From positions 443,425 through 507,424 of the forward strand of contig CAAAJI010000009.1 of NCBI GenBank assembly GCA_900642245.1: a DNA stretch of 64,000 nucleotides. The letters are read 5' to 3'. Positions within the stretch are counted from its first letter, which is position 1; each line of letters starts with the position of its first letter. The stretch comes from Fragilaria radians (taxonomy: Eukaryota > Bacillariophyta > Fragilariophyceae > Fragilariales > Fragilariaceae). Below, one piece after another: positions 34,450 to 44,946 of this stretch. The notes under the pieces are model-generated. The model made no database searches and was not told the origin of the DNA. It saw only the letters and a program-made list of their open reading frames with translations. The position numbers and the translations under genes were made by a program.

Positions 34450-35975
34450 AATATTTCCCTTGTGGCAAAAAAAAGCGTTGCAACAATAGAGTACTTTTGT
34501 GCACTTAAGAAAGTAAATATGATTGTATTACAAAGCAATATGACAAATTTCAAAGTGGCCTGTAGCACTCAAGACTGTACCATTCAAATTGCTTGCAAGA
34601 GACGAGTCGATGGCCTGGTTTACATCGCTCATTGTTGCCTTGAACATGAGAGTAATTGAACGATTCGCAGTGGACTTTTGGTACCTTTGGACTACGTTGT
34701 GGAGAAATTCAAGGAATCAATAAATAATAGCAAAACAATCTCGTTAGAACACATGAGGAAACTAAACTTAAAAGAGTAAAGTTGAGCCATATGATTTCCA
34801 TGGAGAGAGAAACGAACGGCCCTTGTCAATCACAAAATTATGAAATTATGTGGAAAAATTCAGCCTTTACTCAACATTCTGAATGAGCAAGGATCAGAAT
34901 ACCATACTTCATTTGAAGTTGATGATGAAAATCGGTTTTTGAGGTGCTTCATTTTGTCCACCAAGCTCAAAGAATGCATTAAAAAATAGCTTCCACTTTA
35001 GTATTTGATGCATGCAAACTAGTGCATTCAAACACAGAAGTTATACTGGCATACTGTGCTGTTGCCGGTGCTGGCCAAATTGTACCTTTGGCGTATGCTA
35101 TAGCATCAATCCAAGATACAAATAATTGGAATTTGTTTATGCAGAATTTGATTTCAGGAATTGAGATGATTCACGAAAGTCACTCAAGGATTACAATTCT
35201 CAGTGATAGAGAAAAAGGGAGATATACAATGGCAAAACAATATACCACCAGCTAGTGTCAAGTACTTGGAAAGACTTAAAGACTACAATTAAAATTGGAC
35301 CTGCCTTTATGCAACAGTTGCACTCGGCAATAAGGACAACAAAACATAGTGAAATTGATGCTATTATAACTCAATTATAGGGAGTTGATTATGCAGCATA
35401 TACAGACTTGGATCAATTGCCCCAGAGTTGCTGGAGAAAAGTGTTTGCTACACTGCCAAAATATGGCCATGTTACATCTAATCTTGCTGAGAGTTTTAAC
35501 AAATGGATTGGATTCAAGAGAAGATAATCCCTTTTTGCTCAAGGTGAAATGAATATACAGGAAATTATGGCCATATTTTATCAGAGGAAAGCAAAATATG
35601 AATATTCCCATTTGTATTTTCCAACAAGCACCTTAAAATATGAATGCAGCAATCAAGAAAGCTACTTTGTGCCGATAGTGATAATTGATTTTTGGTAACA
35701 TTGTCTGTAAATGACTACAAAGTGGACTTGCAAACAAAAAGCTTCTTATGTGGGCGTTATAAATTTGCACTTTGGCGAGGTGAGAATCCGCCCAATTGCA
35801 ATCGATGACATTGATTCCAACGGAACATTACCTCCTCAAACTAATGCATAAGGAGGCCAAAAAAGAAGGTTCGAATATAAAAAAGGAGTGAATTGGAACC
35901 GAAGATGCATCAATTGTCTGCTATAGATGCGGTGTGCAACATAAATGTATGTGGGAGAAAGAATGAAAAAAAAGA
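34450..35975 (+). pseudogene. MULE transposase pseudogene
   Basis: Pieces of a Mutator-type transposase follow in the right order in shifting frames. The N-terminal DNA-binding (MuDR) domain is at 34462..34659 (VACSTQDCTIQIACKRR ... AHCCLEHES). A linker with GKIQPLLNILNEQG and FEVDDENRFLRC is at about 34850..34960. The DDE core at about 34998..35255 has VFDACKL (first Asp), AVAGAGQIVPLAYAIA and ITILSDREKG (second Asp). A later part at about 35380..35540 has LPKYGHVTSNLAESFNKWI, with the Glu region. The Cys/His-rich end is at about 35890..35965. Several stops (for example after ...WIGFKRR at about 35525) and at least three frame changes make it inactive. The family call rests on the DDE region; the MuDR-type order supports it. 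Confidence 0.8.
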
Positions 35976-36020
35976 AAAAGGATTGAACATCAATAAATAA
36001 TTTATTACGTATTCATCCCA

Positions 36021-36037
36021 TTTTGTAAATTCCCCTT
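36021..36037 (-). repeat. Right (inner) inverted repeat of the MULE
   Basis: TTTTGTAAATTCCCCTT, the reverse complement of 34229..34245. An additional degenerate copy lies about 75 bp further right. Confidence 0.7.
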
Positions 36038-36207
36038 CACAAAAACTACTGCATACAAATCTTACCTTAGAAATCATAGCATATCCATCATAAGTAAGAA
36101 AATGAATTTCCCCATTTGTACAAAAATTAAATTTTACTTTTCAAAGTTTATATGCATGCAAGCAATGTACAATAATTAAATCTCTGGCAAAAGATTTGCT
36201 TCTCATC

Positions 36208-37164
36208 TTATATACCACTTTCGATGCCAGCTTGCCAAAATTCTTCTACAAGGTCTTTCCCCAAGTTAACATTTAATGCATTGAGTCGAAGTTTCCAGGA
36301 CCAAGGTAGCTTGATTGTTTCAGCGCATAGAGGATGATCGTGTGCAGAGAATGCGCCATCCATGTGCTGTTCACCATTTGTACTCATATGCCAGAGCTTT
36401 TCTCCTGTTGCATATGGAATCCAAGTTGTCTGCAATAACATTGTGTACAGATCCTCGAAGCCCTTTGGCTTTCGTACTGAAGACTTGATTCCATGCTGTC
36501 CGCTTCGTACTGCAGTTATGACATTGATTTTCGATAAATGATGAGAATTATTCAAAAGCTTCTGAACGTTGGAAGTTTCCGTAAAATGATTTAAAAAGTC
36601 AGATACAACCTCATGTCGCTTGGTAAGTCCCCGCTTCCAACGACTCTGAACGTCAAAGCATATGTCTGATAATTCGTCAACATTTGTTCCACTGAGTGCT
36701 GCCACTACAGCAAGACATCCAGCAGAATAGCAGTAGAAATTTTTCTCAAAAATATCGTCCATGGCATTCAAACGACCTATGGAAAACCAGAATCCGGAAA
36801 ATCCTGCTCCACTCACGAAGACTGAAGATGGATCAACTGGGCCATTAATTCTTTGCGACGATAGGGAAATGTATGACATAAAAAAAAATATTAGAGTTGC
36901 CGGCAAAACCAATTTCCACCTGTTCTTCTCTGCCATCAAATGCCGTCGCTTGGTAGAGCACTGATTTAGCTGTACTTCGCTCCCCTTCAGAAAGGGAAAC
37001 GGCGTCATGCTTTCACCGGGAAAGCTGCATAATTTGATCTCACTTAGTTCTTTGCGAATGCCTCGAATTGCCTCTTCCCTTACCGTCTGCTTCTGTGAAG
37101 ACTTTAAGGTAGTTTTTTCCAGATCTTCTCTTAATGTGATTGAAAACGGGATATAATGTATCAT
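36208..37164 (-). CDS. Patatin-like acyl hydrolase, membrane-anchored
   Basis: Single exon, 318 aa from the Met at 37164, or 242 aa from the Met at 36936 (MAEKNRWK), where a membrane anchor or signal peptide (LVLPATLIFFFMSYISL) follows directly. The patatin fold marks are SGAGFSGFWFSIG (oxyanion loop), FYCYSAGCLAV (nucleophile Ser, with Cys in place of the first Gly of GxSxG) and HMDGAFS (catalytic Asp in DG[AG]). Patatin-like proteins are lipid acyl hydrolases/phospholipases with a Ser-Asp dyad. The C-terminal part (HPLCAETIKLPWSW, LVEEFWQAGIESG) is short. Which start is used decides whether it has a cytosolic N-terminus. It lies just right of the MULE. Confidence 0.8.
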   Translation of the reverse strand: MIHYIPFSITLREDLEKTTLKSSQKQTVREEAIRGIRKELSEIKLCSFPGESMTPFPFLKGSEVQLNQCSTKRRHLMAEKNRWKLVLPATLIFFFMSYISLSSQRINGPVDPSSVFVSGAGFSGFWFSIGRLNAMDDIFEKNFYCYSAGCLAVVAALSGTNVDELSDICFDVQSRWKRGLTKRHEVVSDFLNHFTETSNVQKLLNNSHHLSKINVITAVRSGQHGIKSSVRKPKGFEDLYTMLLQTTWIPYATGEKLWHMSTNGEQHMDGAFSAHDHPLCAETIKLPWSWKLRLNALNVNLGKDLVEEFWQAGIESGI

Positions 37165-39652
37165 GCTTTACGGTGTCTGTGGAAGGAAAACGATTACTTG
37201 GAATATTCCCCGAAAAATGTAGCGATGGTGAAATCAAAGTTTAGTTTTGAGCTGGTTAGTTAGCGACTTGCGTGGTATTGATGGACCTGACGTCACTTTT
37301 TTCGGAATTTACGCACTTATTCGGATCTACGCAATACCACGCACGAAATTTTCTCTAAAAACAACAGAGTGTCGTCACATATTCCGTTCTTTTCCGAGTT
37401 ATCGAATTGTTTCCATGAAAGATGTAGTATGAGAGAGAAGAAATCAATGTTTCAAACAAAAGGTCAAGACAACTCGAAGGAATTGCATTAACCCTAGAGA
37501 CAGCCCTGGGTGAAGCAAAAAAACCATTTGGCTAGCCAAGTGTCATCAACTGGACATTTTGCCATTTCATTATTTACAAAATGAACAATGGAGTTCCTTT
37601 CTGGTGACCAAAGTGTTTCTTCTTGAGTATATTCTTGTAATTCATCCAAAGATTGGGTATGTCATTGAGCAGAATTTCTCCTCCAAAGTAAACTACAAGA
37701 ATTGTTGGAGCAGGGAAAGGCCAACATATTTATCAAATATATTGTCTGGTTAACTTGAATCAGAGGACGTAGTTTCACAAATCTTCAAATCAAAATCAAA
37801 GATCTCTATTCTTTAAAACAAAAGGAATTATCCAGCTATCTTCAGCACTTCCTTTTTTCAAGAAAGACTCCCAAGGAGAAGGTAATCTGATATGCCTTTA
37901 AGCTGCCATGGATGTGGATGTCCATATGTGCCTTGGTGGAAATACGACAGAGCTCTTTGTACAAACTAAACCACAATTTTCTGGAAAGTCCACTTCATCT
38001 AGCAATAGAAAGAAGAATGAAACTTTAACTAAAAAGATGTAACTACTTAAATTATTCCGATGTATTCTTTTTTGTCTTGAATCAATGACCAATTTCTAAA
38101 ATTACTAACCTCAATAAAGATCCGAATGGCAAAACAAAGTCTGTGTGAACGTGAGGGATATATATATCCAACAAAGAGTGTACTGAAGAGATGAGATGGA
38201 TGAGAAAGGAGAGCCAATCATACATATGCAGCGAAGAAAAGTACTGTACAATATCTTGAACGCTACCATTCTGCTCTAGAAAAGCTGGCCTCATAAATAC
38301 AGGAGGAGATGGTTTGTCATAAAAGCGCTTGCACTTGACCCATGGGATCCGCGCTGCACCACTTATTGATGAAGGATCGGATATTCTTAAGGCCTTGTTC
38401 CTGATACAGGTGGTACATTCCAAGACTTGTCCACTGCGTTGATCCAAATACCATACTTAACTGCACCTCTCAAACCAGAAATAATATTTTGGTTTTCTCA
38501 GTTATTTTGTCCATTTTTTCTTTTTCAATACTGTTACCGGTAGAGTATACTTCATACTTCTGTATCAATTTATTGCCTCTTTGTATCAAATGTATTCTGG
38601 ATTTGATTCCTTTCAAAATTTGCATTTGTTTTTGTTAGCTTGTATTGCTGCAATTTCTCCAATTTTGCTATTGATGTTAAGTAATCTAACAATTTACTGC
38701 TCAGAAAATCCCAGATAATGGATTACTTCCAATTCCTTTGTCTTGTTCCAAGGGAGTTTCTGCTTTGTTCATGTATGTTGCCAAATGATGTGTTTGACTT
38801 TAACATTGTATTCTGCATTTAACAATGGGCAATATATTCCACCATAGCAGGATTTTGTACCATAGTGTATCTGGAAATAAACATGTAATTGTGTTTGTGA
38901 TATATAGACTGGTTTATGTGCTGATTTTTCACACAAACTGCCAAATGGACTTGAATGTAGGGCACCTGCTTCTTCTGCCTTAATGATTGCTTCCCGCTGT
39001 TCAATGCTCAAAATTGAATGAAAATTCTTTTTTCTACTTGTGACTCCATCTTGTCAACTAAATAAATAATTGTTTTTGACCGTCTTCCCTCAAGTACCAT
39101 CCTAAAATACAGCACGGTTTATTCCTTAGTTTTGAATTCAAAAGATTATTGATATCATCCTCAAACACTGTATGGAGTATTACGAAAGCGAAGTGCTCTC
39201 AAGATTGCATGCTTTCCTTTTGCTAATGAGAGCCCCTCTATAGCAGGGTGAAAATGACAAAGATGACGGGTGCAAATAATTCGTGTTTCTAAGCAGTAAA
39301 GATTGATAGACATTCAACAGGACACAACCGGATTGGATTTTACGATAGATAGTTAGAGAAAAGGTCAATTCAATCTGATACGTTCGTGCCATATGGTAAA
39401 TTATTTCTTACTGAAACACTTAATCTGAAGAGTTATCATTTGAATGAAAAATGCGCTTTCAACTCTTGCGCAACACCAAAAACTGTTGGTATTTAATACA
39501 TTCACTTGTTAATGAATAACATAGTATTAGAGAGTTCATATTAAATGCTATAATTATCAGCGAATGAAGCTGAAGTGAAGGACAAAGACCACATTCAATG
39601 GCGTGGTCATCACATGGAGGACAATTGAATTAGAACATTTTTATACGCTACC
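37165..39652. other. Intergenic, unassigned minus-strand frames
   Basis: No recognised gene. Two minus-strand frames look more protein-like than chance: 38447..38082 (RIPWVKCKRFYDKPSPPVF, then a hydrophobic stretch) and 39011..38769 (SIEQREAIIKAEEAGALH ... YYGTKSC-like). They are separated by stops and may be parts of one dead element. Their family is not recognised. An apparent donor at 38109 and a good acceptor (TTGCTAG) at about 38000 lead straight into a stop. Confidence 0.3.
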
Positions 39653-42600
39653 TTAGTCCGCACATCTAGCTGTTTGATCAGGAGACAGCTGACTTCCAAC
39701 AGCAAGAAAGCAAAGAGCTCCATCAGGGGCTGAAGCCGATACTCGAGTAATAACATCTCTTTTTTCTCCGGAAACAACTGGTGTTGATTTTTCGGATGGT
39801 GGATAAACTTGCCAGAACTTTAGCTTTTCTGTATTCCAGTTGTTCAAAATTTCCTCAGCTCTTTCACTTCCTGTTTTCTCGAAGTGACGTTCAATCATCG
39901 ACTTTAACTGCGCCTCGCCTGCTTCTGTTTTTACTCTTTCAACCGATACAATTTCACGATTTACCTTTTCCAAGAATTCGTTTTCCTCAGTATCATCATA
40001 GAAATATGCAACTCCTCCGGTCATCCCGGCACCTACATTCCTACCAACAGATCCCAATATCACTACTACTCCGCCTGTCATATATTCGCAGCAATGATCT
40101 CCAGCTCCCTCTGCAACAGCGAAAGCACCACTGTTACGTACACAGAATCGTTCTCCCGCTCGTCCGTTGGCATGGAAATCGCCACCAGTGGCTCCGTATA
40201 AGCATGCGTTTCCAACAATACTTGATTCAGCAGCGACGAAACCCGCGTTGTTATCTGGAACAATTACAATCTCTCCGCCGTGCATTCCCTTTCCAACGTA
40301 GTCATTTGCTTCGCCAGATAACCTTACACTCAGTCCCGGCAAAACAAAAGCACCGAATGATTGCCCAGCACTTCCATCAAAATGCACATTTATAGTTCCT
40401 CTAAAACCAGAATTTCCGTGCGCTCTAGCTATTTCTCCTGCAAGCATCGCACAGGTGCTTCTATCTGTATTTTTAATATCATAGCGAACAAGTGTTTCAC
40501 CTTCGTTTTTAGTAATGATCGCTTTGATATCGTCATTTTTACATAACATGCGATCCAACTCAGAACTTAAACCGTTCACGTGAACCACTTCTTCCTTTTT
40601 CACTTCAATGCTACCATTAATTTTGGCACGAAGGAATGAGCGATTTTTAGAAGTTCCAGGGATTCCAGAAAAGAACGGATTCAAGTTCACATGCTTGGTC
40701 TTAAGTACACGCTCCAGCTGATCGCTACTTTCTTTGAGAAGGTCTGCGCGCCCGATGAGATCTTCAAAGCGAGAATATCCAAGATGGGCCATTAATTCTC
40801 GAATTTCTTCTGCCACAAATTCGAAAAAATTGACCACGTGTTCGGGAGTACCAGGAAACTTTTTCCGCAGTTCTTCTTTTTGACTAGTTACCCCCACCGG
40901 GCAAGTATTTAGATGGCATACTCGAGCCATCACACATCCTTCAGCGATCATGGCAATAGTTCCAAATCCGTATTCTTCGGCACCCAACATAGCAGCGATT
41001 GCTACATCACGTCCAGTTCGAATACCACCATCGACACGAAGGACCACGCGATCGCGAAGGCCATTGTTATAAAGAGCGGTGTGTGCCTCTGCAAGACCAA
41101 ACTCCCATGGACAGCCAGCATGCTTGATTGATGATAGAGGAGAGGCTCCAGTTCCCCCATCCCCTCCAGATATCTGAATAACATCAGCGTCCGCTTTTGC
41201 AACTCCACAAGCGACAGTTCCGATCCCAATCGATGACACTAGCTTCACTGATACCCCGGCTTTTTCGTTGACAGCATGGAGATCGTGAATAAGCTGAGCG
41301 AGATCTTCGATACTGTAGATATCATGGTGAGGAGGAGGAGAAATCAACGTGACTCCAGGTTTGCTCGCTCGAAGCCCAGCAATATATTCGGAAACTTTAG
41401 GTCCAGGGAGTTGACCTCCTTCTCCTGGTTTAGCTCCTTGTGCCATCTTGATCTCAAGTTGCTTTGCGGTTACCAGAAATTCGGGCGTGACACCAAAGCG
41501 GCCACTTGCAACCTGATGAATGAAAGAATTTGCAGAGTCCCCATTTCTTAGACCTGCCAAATGGGGAAAAGTCTTGCTGCGACCTCTTTCGTCGATATCT
41601 GTGATTTTTTTACCACGAACTACGTCTTCCCCGCCTTCTCCTGAGTTGGATTTGCCTCCAATGCGGTTAACTGCAATGGCGAGAGTTTCGTGGGCCTCAC
41701 GACTTAGCGCACCTAGAGACATGGCACCTGTACAAAACCGAGACATGATCGAAGACGCAGGTTCTACATCCTCAATGGGGATGCTAGGACGATCAGAATC
41801 AAAGTCAAGAAGATCCCTTACATTCGCTAAGGGCGCAGTTTGAAGACTCTTTTTGAAAATTTCGTAATTCGCAACGCTACGAGGCTGGACACCATCGTTT
41901 TCCAGAGTATCGCGATTTGTAGCAGCGCTAACTTTTTTGTCCAGGCCAATAGCATCGTGGAGCATCTTTGCCAAGTCGGAAGAGTTTGCATGATATTCAC
42001 CCAATGCTGGTACGGGCTTGTAGAAACCGTAATTTACAAGTTTCCTTTTTGCATCAGCAACTTCAGGACGCATCATGACAGTTTCTTGAGCAATATCCTC
42101 AAGGGATAAACCTCCGATACGACTTGTGGTGCCCTTAAAACTACGTTTGATGGCATCCTCACCAATTCCGATCGCTTCGAATATCTGTGCTCCGGAATAA
42201 GAGGTCAAAAGAGAGATGCCCATCTTAGACAAGATCTTCAATAAACCCTCTTCTATAGCCTTTCGGTAGTTTTGCTGTGCTTGCTCGAGAGTCGTCTTTT
42301 TTCAGTTTTCCAGATTGCATCATTTTTTGCACTTTCTCTTGAGAATGCCATTGTTTTACTGTTTCTAAAGCTAAGTATGGATGTACGGCATTTGCTCCGT
42401 ACCCCACCAAACAAGCAAAATGATGAGTAGACCACGCTCCACCAGTTTGAACAATTATCCCTGCATCCATTCTTAATCCTTCATCAATAAGTCTATGGTG
42501 AACTGCTCCTACAGCCACGAGCGGCGGAATGTAAGTGGTCATGTCGAGAACGGATTGGTTTTCCGCAATATCACTAATGATAACAATTTCTGTTCCGCTT

Positions 42601-44946
42601 CGAACAGCTTTGACAGCTGCGTCACAAAGCTGATCAAGAGCCACATTGATTCCCGAAGGACCAAGCTCAAGATTATAACGGGAAGATAGAGTAATATGCT
42701 TGAAACTTCCATTTCCTTCGTTTGCAAAGCCTTTTATTTCATTCATTTCTGAGTCATTTAACACTGGCGATTCAAGATGGATTAGGCGTGCACCTAGTTC
42801 TGAAACCTTGTAGATGCTCTCTTTCTTTCCTAAAGTCATGGCAAGTGACATAACCACACCCTCTCTAAGTGGGTCAATCGGTGGGTTTGTTACTTGAGCA
42901 AAGCGTTGCTTGAAGTAATTAAAAAGTGGTTGAGAACGAGTTGAAAGTGCTGCAATGGGGGCATCATCTCCCATTGAATAAGTTGTCTCTTTGCCACTTC
43001 CAGCCATGTCAGCGATTTGCATCCCAATGTCCTCGAGTCCCCAGCCAAATGATCCTTGAGCAAAAGTAGCTGCTGCATCATCGTACATCCGTTCATCTGA
43101 GCTGAATTCCATCTTCTTTACATCCTTCCTCTGTCTCTGGATCCATTCTCCATATGGATGACCTGTGTAAAAAAAGGATGGGGGGTGTCAGAGAAGCCTT
43201 TCGGCTTTACAGAGTTTCTTCGTTAGATTTACTTACGAGAAGCGATTTCACTTTTGATTTTGATGTTGTCCTTGAAAATTCCAGAGGAAAGGTCTACATT
43301 GATCATTTGCCCTGGTCCTAGACGACCTTTCTCCACAATGCTCGCCTCATCGAGACCCGGAATTACCCCCGTTTCGCTCATCAGATACACAGTGCCATCG
43401 GCTGTCCTTGAATACCTGGCCGGTCGTAATCCATTTCGATCTAAAGAGGCTCCAATCGATTTGCCATCAGAGAAAACCAAGAGTGCAGGACCATCCCAAG
43501 CTTCCAAGAGACCTCCATGGAATTTATAGAAATCCACGATTTCTGGATTATGTTTCAGGTCAGGCGAATTTTCGTAGGCGGTAGGAACCAATGCCATGAG
43601 TGCACAAGGAGCGCGGTGGCGAGAGTGACACATAAGTTCAAAGACTGCATCCAAATTAGCAGAATCTGAACGACCTAAATCAATCAGAGGTTCCAAAACA
43701 GAAGGGATATCTTGTGTGTTACACATCATGACGATATTATCTGTAGCATCATAATCAACCAAATCGCGAACATCACCATTCATTTCTTTCGAATCCGAGT
43801 CTCCTCCAAGATTGCTTTCGGATGACACAGGAATTCCCTTGGCGGCTTCACGTGCTCGGATCCAATTGACGTTTCCTAACAAAGTGTTGATCTCTCCGTT
43901 ATGCCCCACGACACGCATAGGCTGTGCCAGTGGCCATCTTGGGTTAGTATTCGTAGAAAAACGCCTGTGGTAGATTACAAACTTTGTCGTGTAGTCCGGG
44001 TTCGTCAGATCTTTGTAAAATTTAGCCAATACATTAGACTGTACCATGCCCTTATATACAATGGTACGGGAACTAAATGAGGCCACATATACTTCTCCAT
44101 CACCGTCTTCCCAAACATAGCCACGAAGCTTTCTTTCGACGTCAAAACGACGGCGAACCAAGTAAAGTGTGCGCTCAAATCCATCGCGAACGTCATCATC
44201 CATATCGAGCCTAGCAGGCGCCTTCACAAAGAACTGCCACATGCTAGGTTGAGCGTTGCGAGCCATTTCTCCCAATACAGTAGGATCTACTGGAACTTCA
44301 CGCCATCCTAAAAAGCCAAGCTCATTTGAACGACATACATCTTCAATGACTTGCTTGACCAAAGATCTTCGTTGTTCATCCTGAGGCATGAAGATCATAC
44401 CAACACCGGGTTGAGGACAACCTTCAGATCTATACTCAGAGAAAAGTTTCCATGGAATCTGAGTCATAATACCCGCACCATCTCCGGAGATGCCATCACC
44501 ACCGCAAGCTCCTCGATGCTCCATGCAACCTAACGCAGAAAGACCGTCTTGAAGTACCTTGTGAGTACCGAATTCATCTGTATGGAGAGGATAAGGTAAG
44601 TTATATCATAGCAGGTAAGGTGCCATATTGTATATTACGCAACATGGGTGAATTTGCTCAGATGAGAATTGAAAGTCAGATCGCACAAGGATCGTCAAGA
44701 ACAACCCTTACCTCCAGAATGAACATTGGCAATAAAACCGACTCCACATGCGTCACGCTCTTTCACTAAAGGAGCTGGACCATCAAACATATTTGTTGTC
44801 TGGTCTGTTTTAAATGCCATGCGATGTGTCTGCCAATTAGGAATAGCTTTGGGTCCAGACACTGTGATAAAACCATGGCAAGACCATGCACAGACAATAA
44901 TCTGCGATATAAGAGCTGCAGCAGCAGAGGAGGATGGTCTCATCAT
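39653..44946 (-). CDS. GLSF: Ferredoxin-dependent glutamate synthase (Fd-GOGAT), plastid-targeted, with apparent frameshift
   Basis: Makes glutamate from glutamine and 2-oxoglutarate using reduced ferredoxin, the main step of plastid ammonium assimilation. Minus-strand exons: 44946..44712, 44577..43237, 43162..39653 (introns 134 and 74 bp, both phase 1). The N-terminus has a signal peptide (AAAALISQIIVCAWS) and then CHG-FITV, an ASAFAP-like Phe motif. The amidotransferase nucleophile is Cys67 (KERDACGVGF). The 3Fe-4S motif C-x5-C-x4-C lies at about 40895..40938, and the FMN domain is complete. It ends after the GXGXG-type beta-helix domain without the beta (GltD) subunit, which indicates the ferredoxin type. 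In exon 3 the frame changes by +1 at a run of six A (plus strand TTTTTT, 42297..42302): upstream KLKKDDSRAST..., downstream TTLEQAQQNYRKAIEEG. With one A fewer the protein would be 1694 aa. A sequencing or assembly error is the simplest cause. Confidence 0.95.

Larger units (their letters stand above)
34217..36125 (+). mobile_element. Mutator-like (MULE) DNA transposon, non-autonomous by decay
   Basis: A broken MULE transposase (about 34450..35975) is bracketed by inverted repeats. A perfect 17-bp pair AAGGGGAATTTACAAAA lies at 34229..34245 and, inverted, at 36021..36037. A second, looser inverted match to the left end lies further out at about 36097..36125 (TGAATTTCCCCATTTGTAC). Either may be the true right end. 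A flanking target-site duplication of 8-11 bp, expected for MULEs, was not identified by eye. Confidence 0.65.

Noticed and set aside
37898..38092. Possible second exon for the 38447..38082 frame (acceptor TTGCTAG)
   Set aside because: Joining at the apparent donor and acceptor creates an immediate stop codon, so this is not a working gene model.
39781..40395. 204-codon plus-strand frame
   Set aside because: Antisense shadow of the glutamate synthase coding sequence; Leu/Ser/Arg-rich as expected of a reverse frame.
42297..42302. Classical -1 programmed frameshift in GltS
   Set aside because: The frames require a +1 (or -2) change, not -1; a homopolymer length error explains it more simply.
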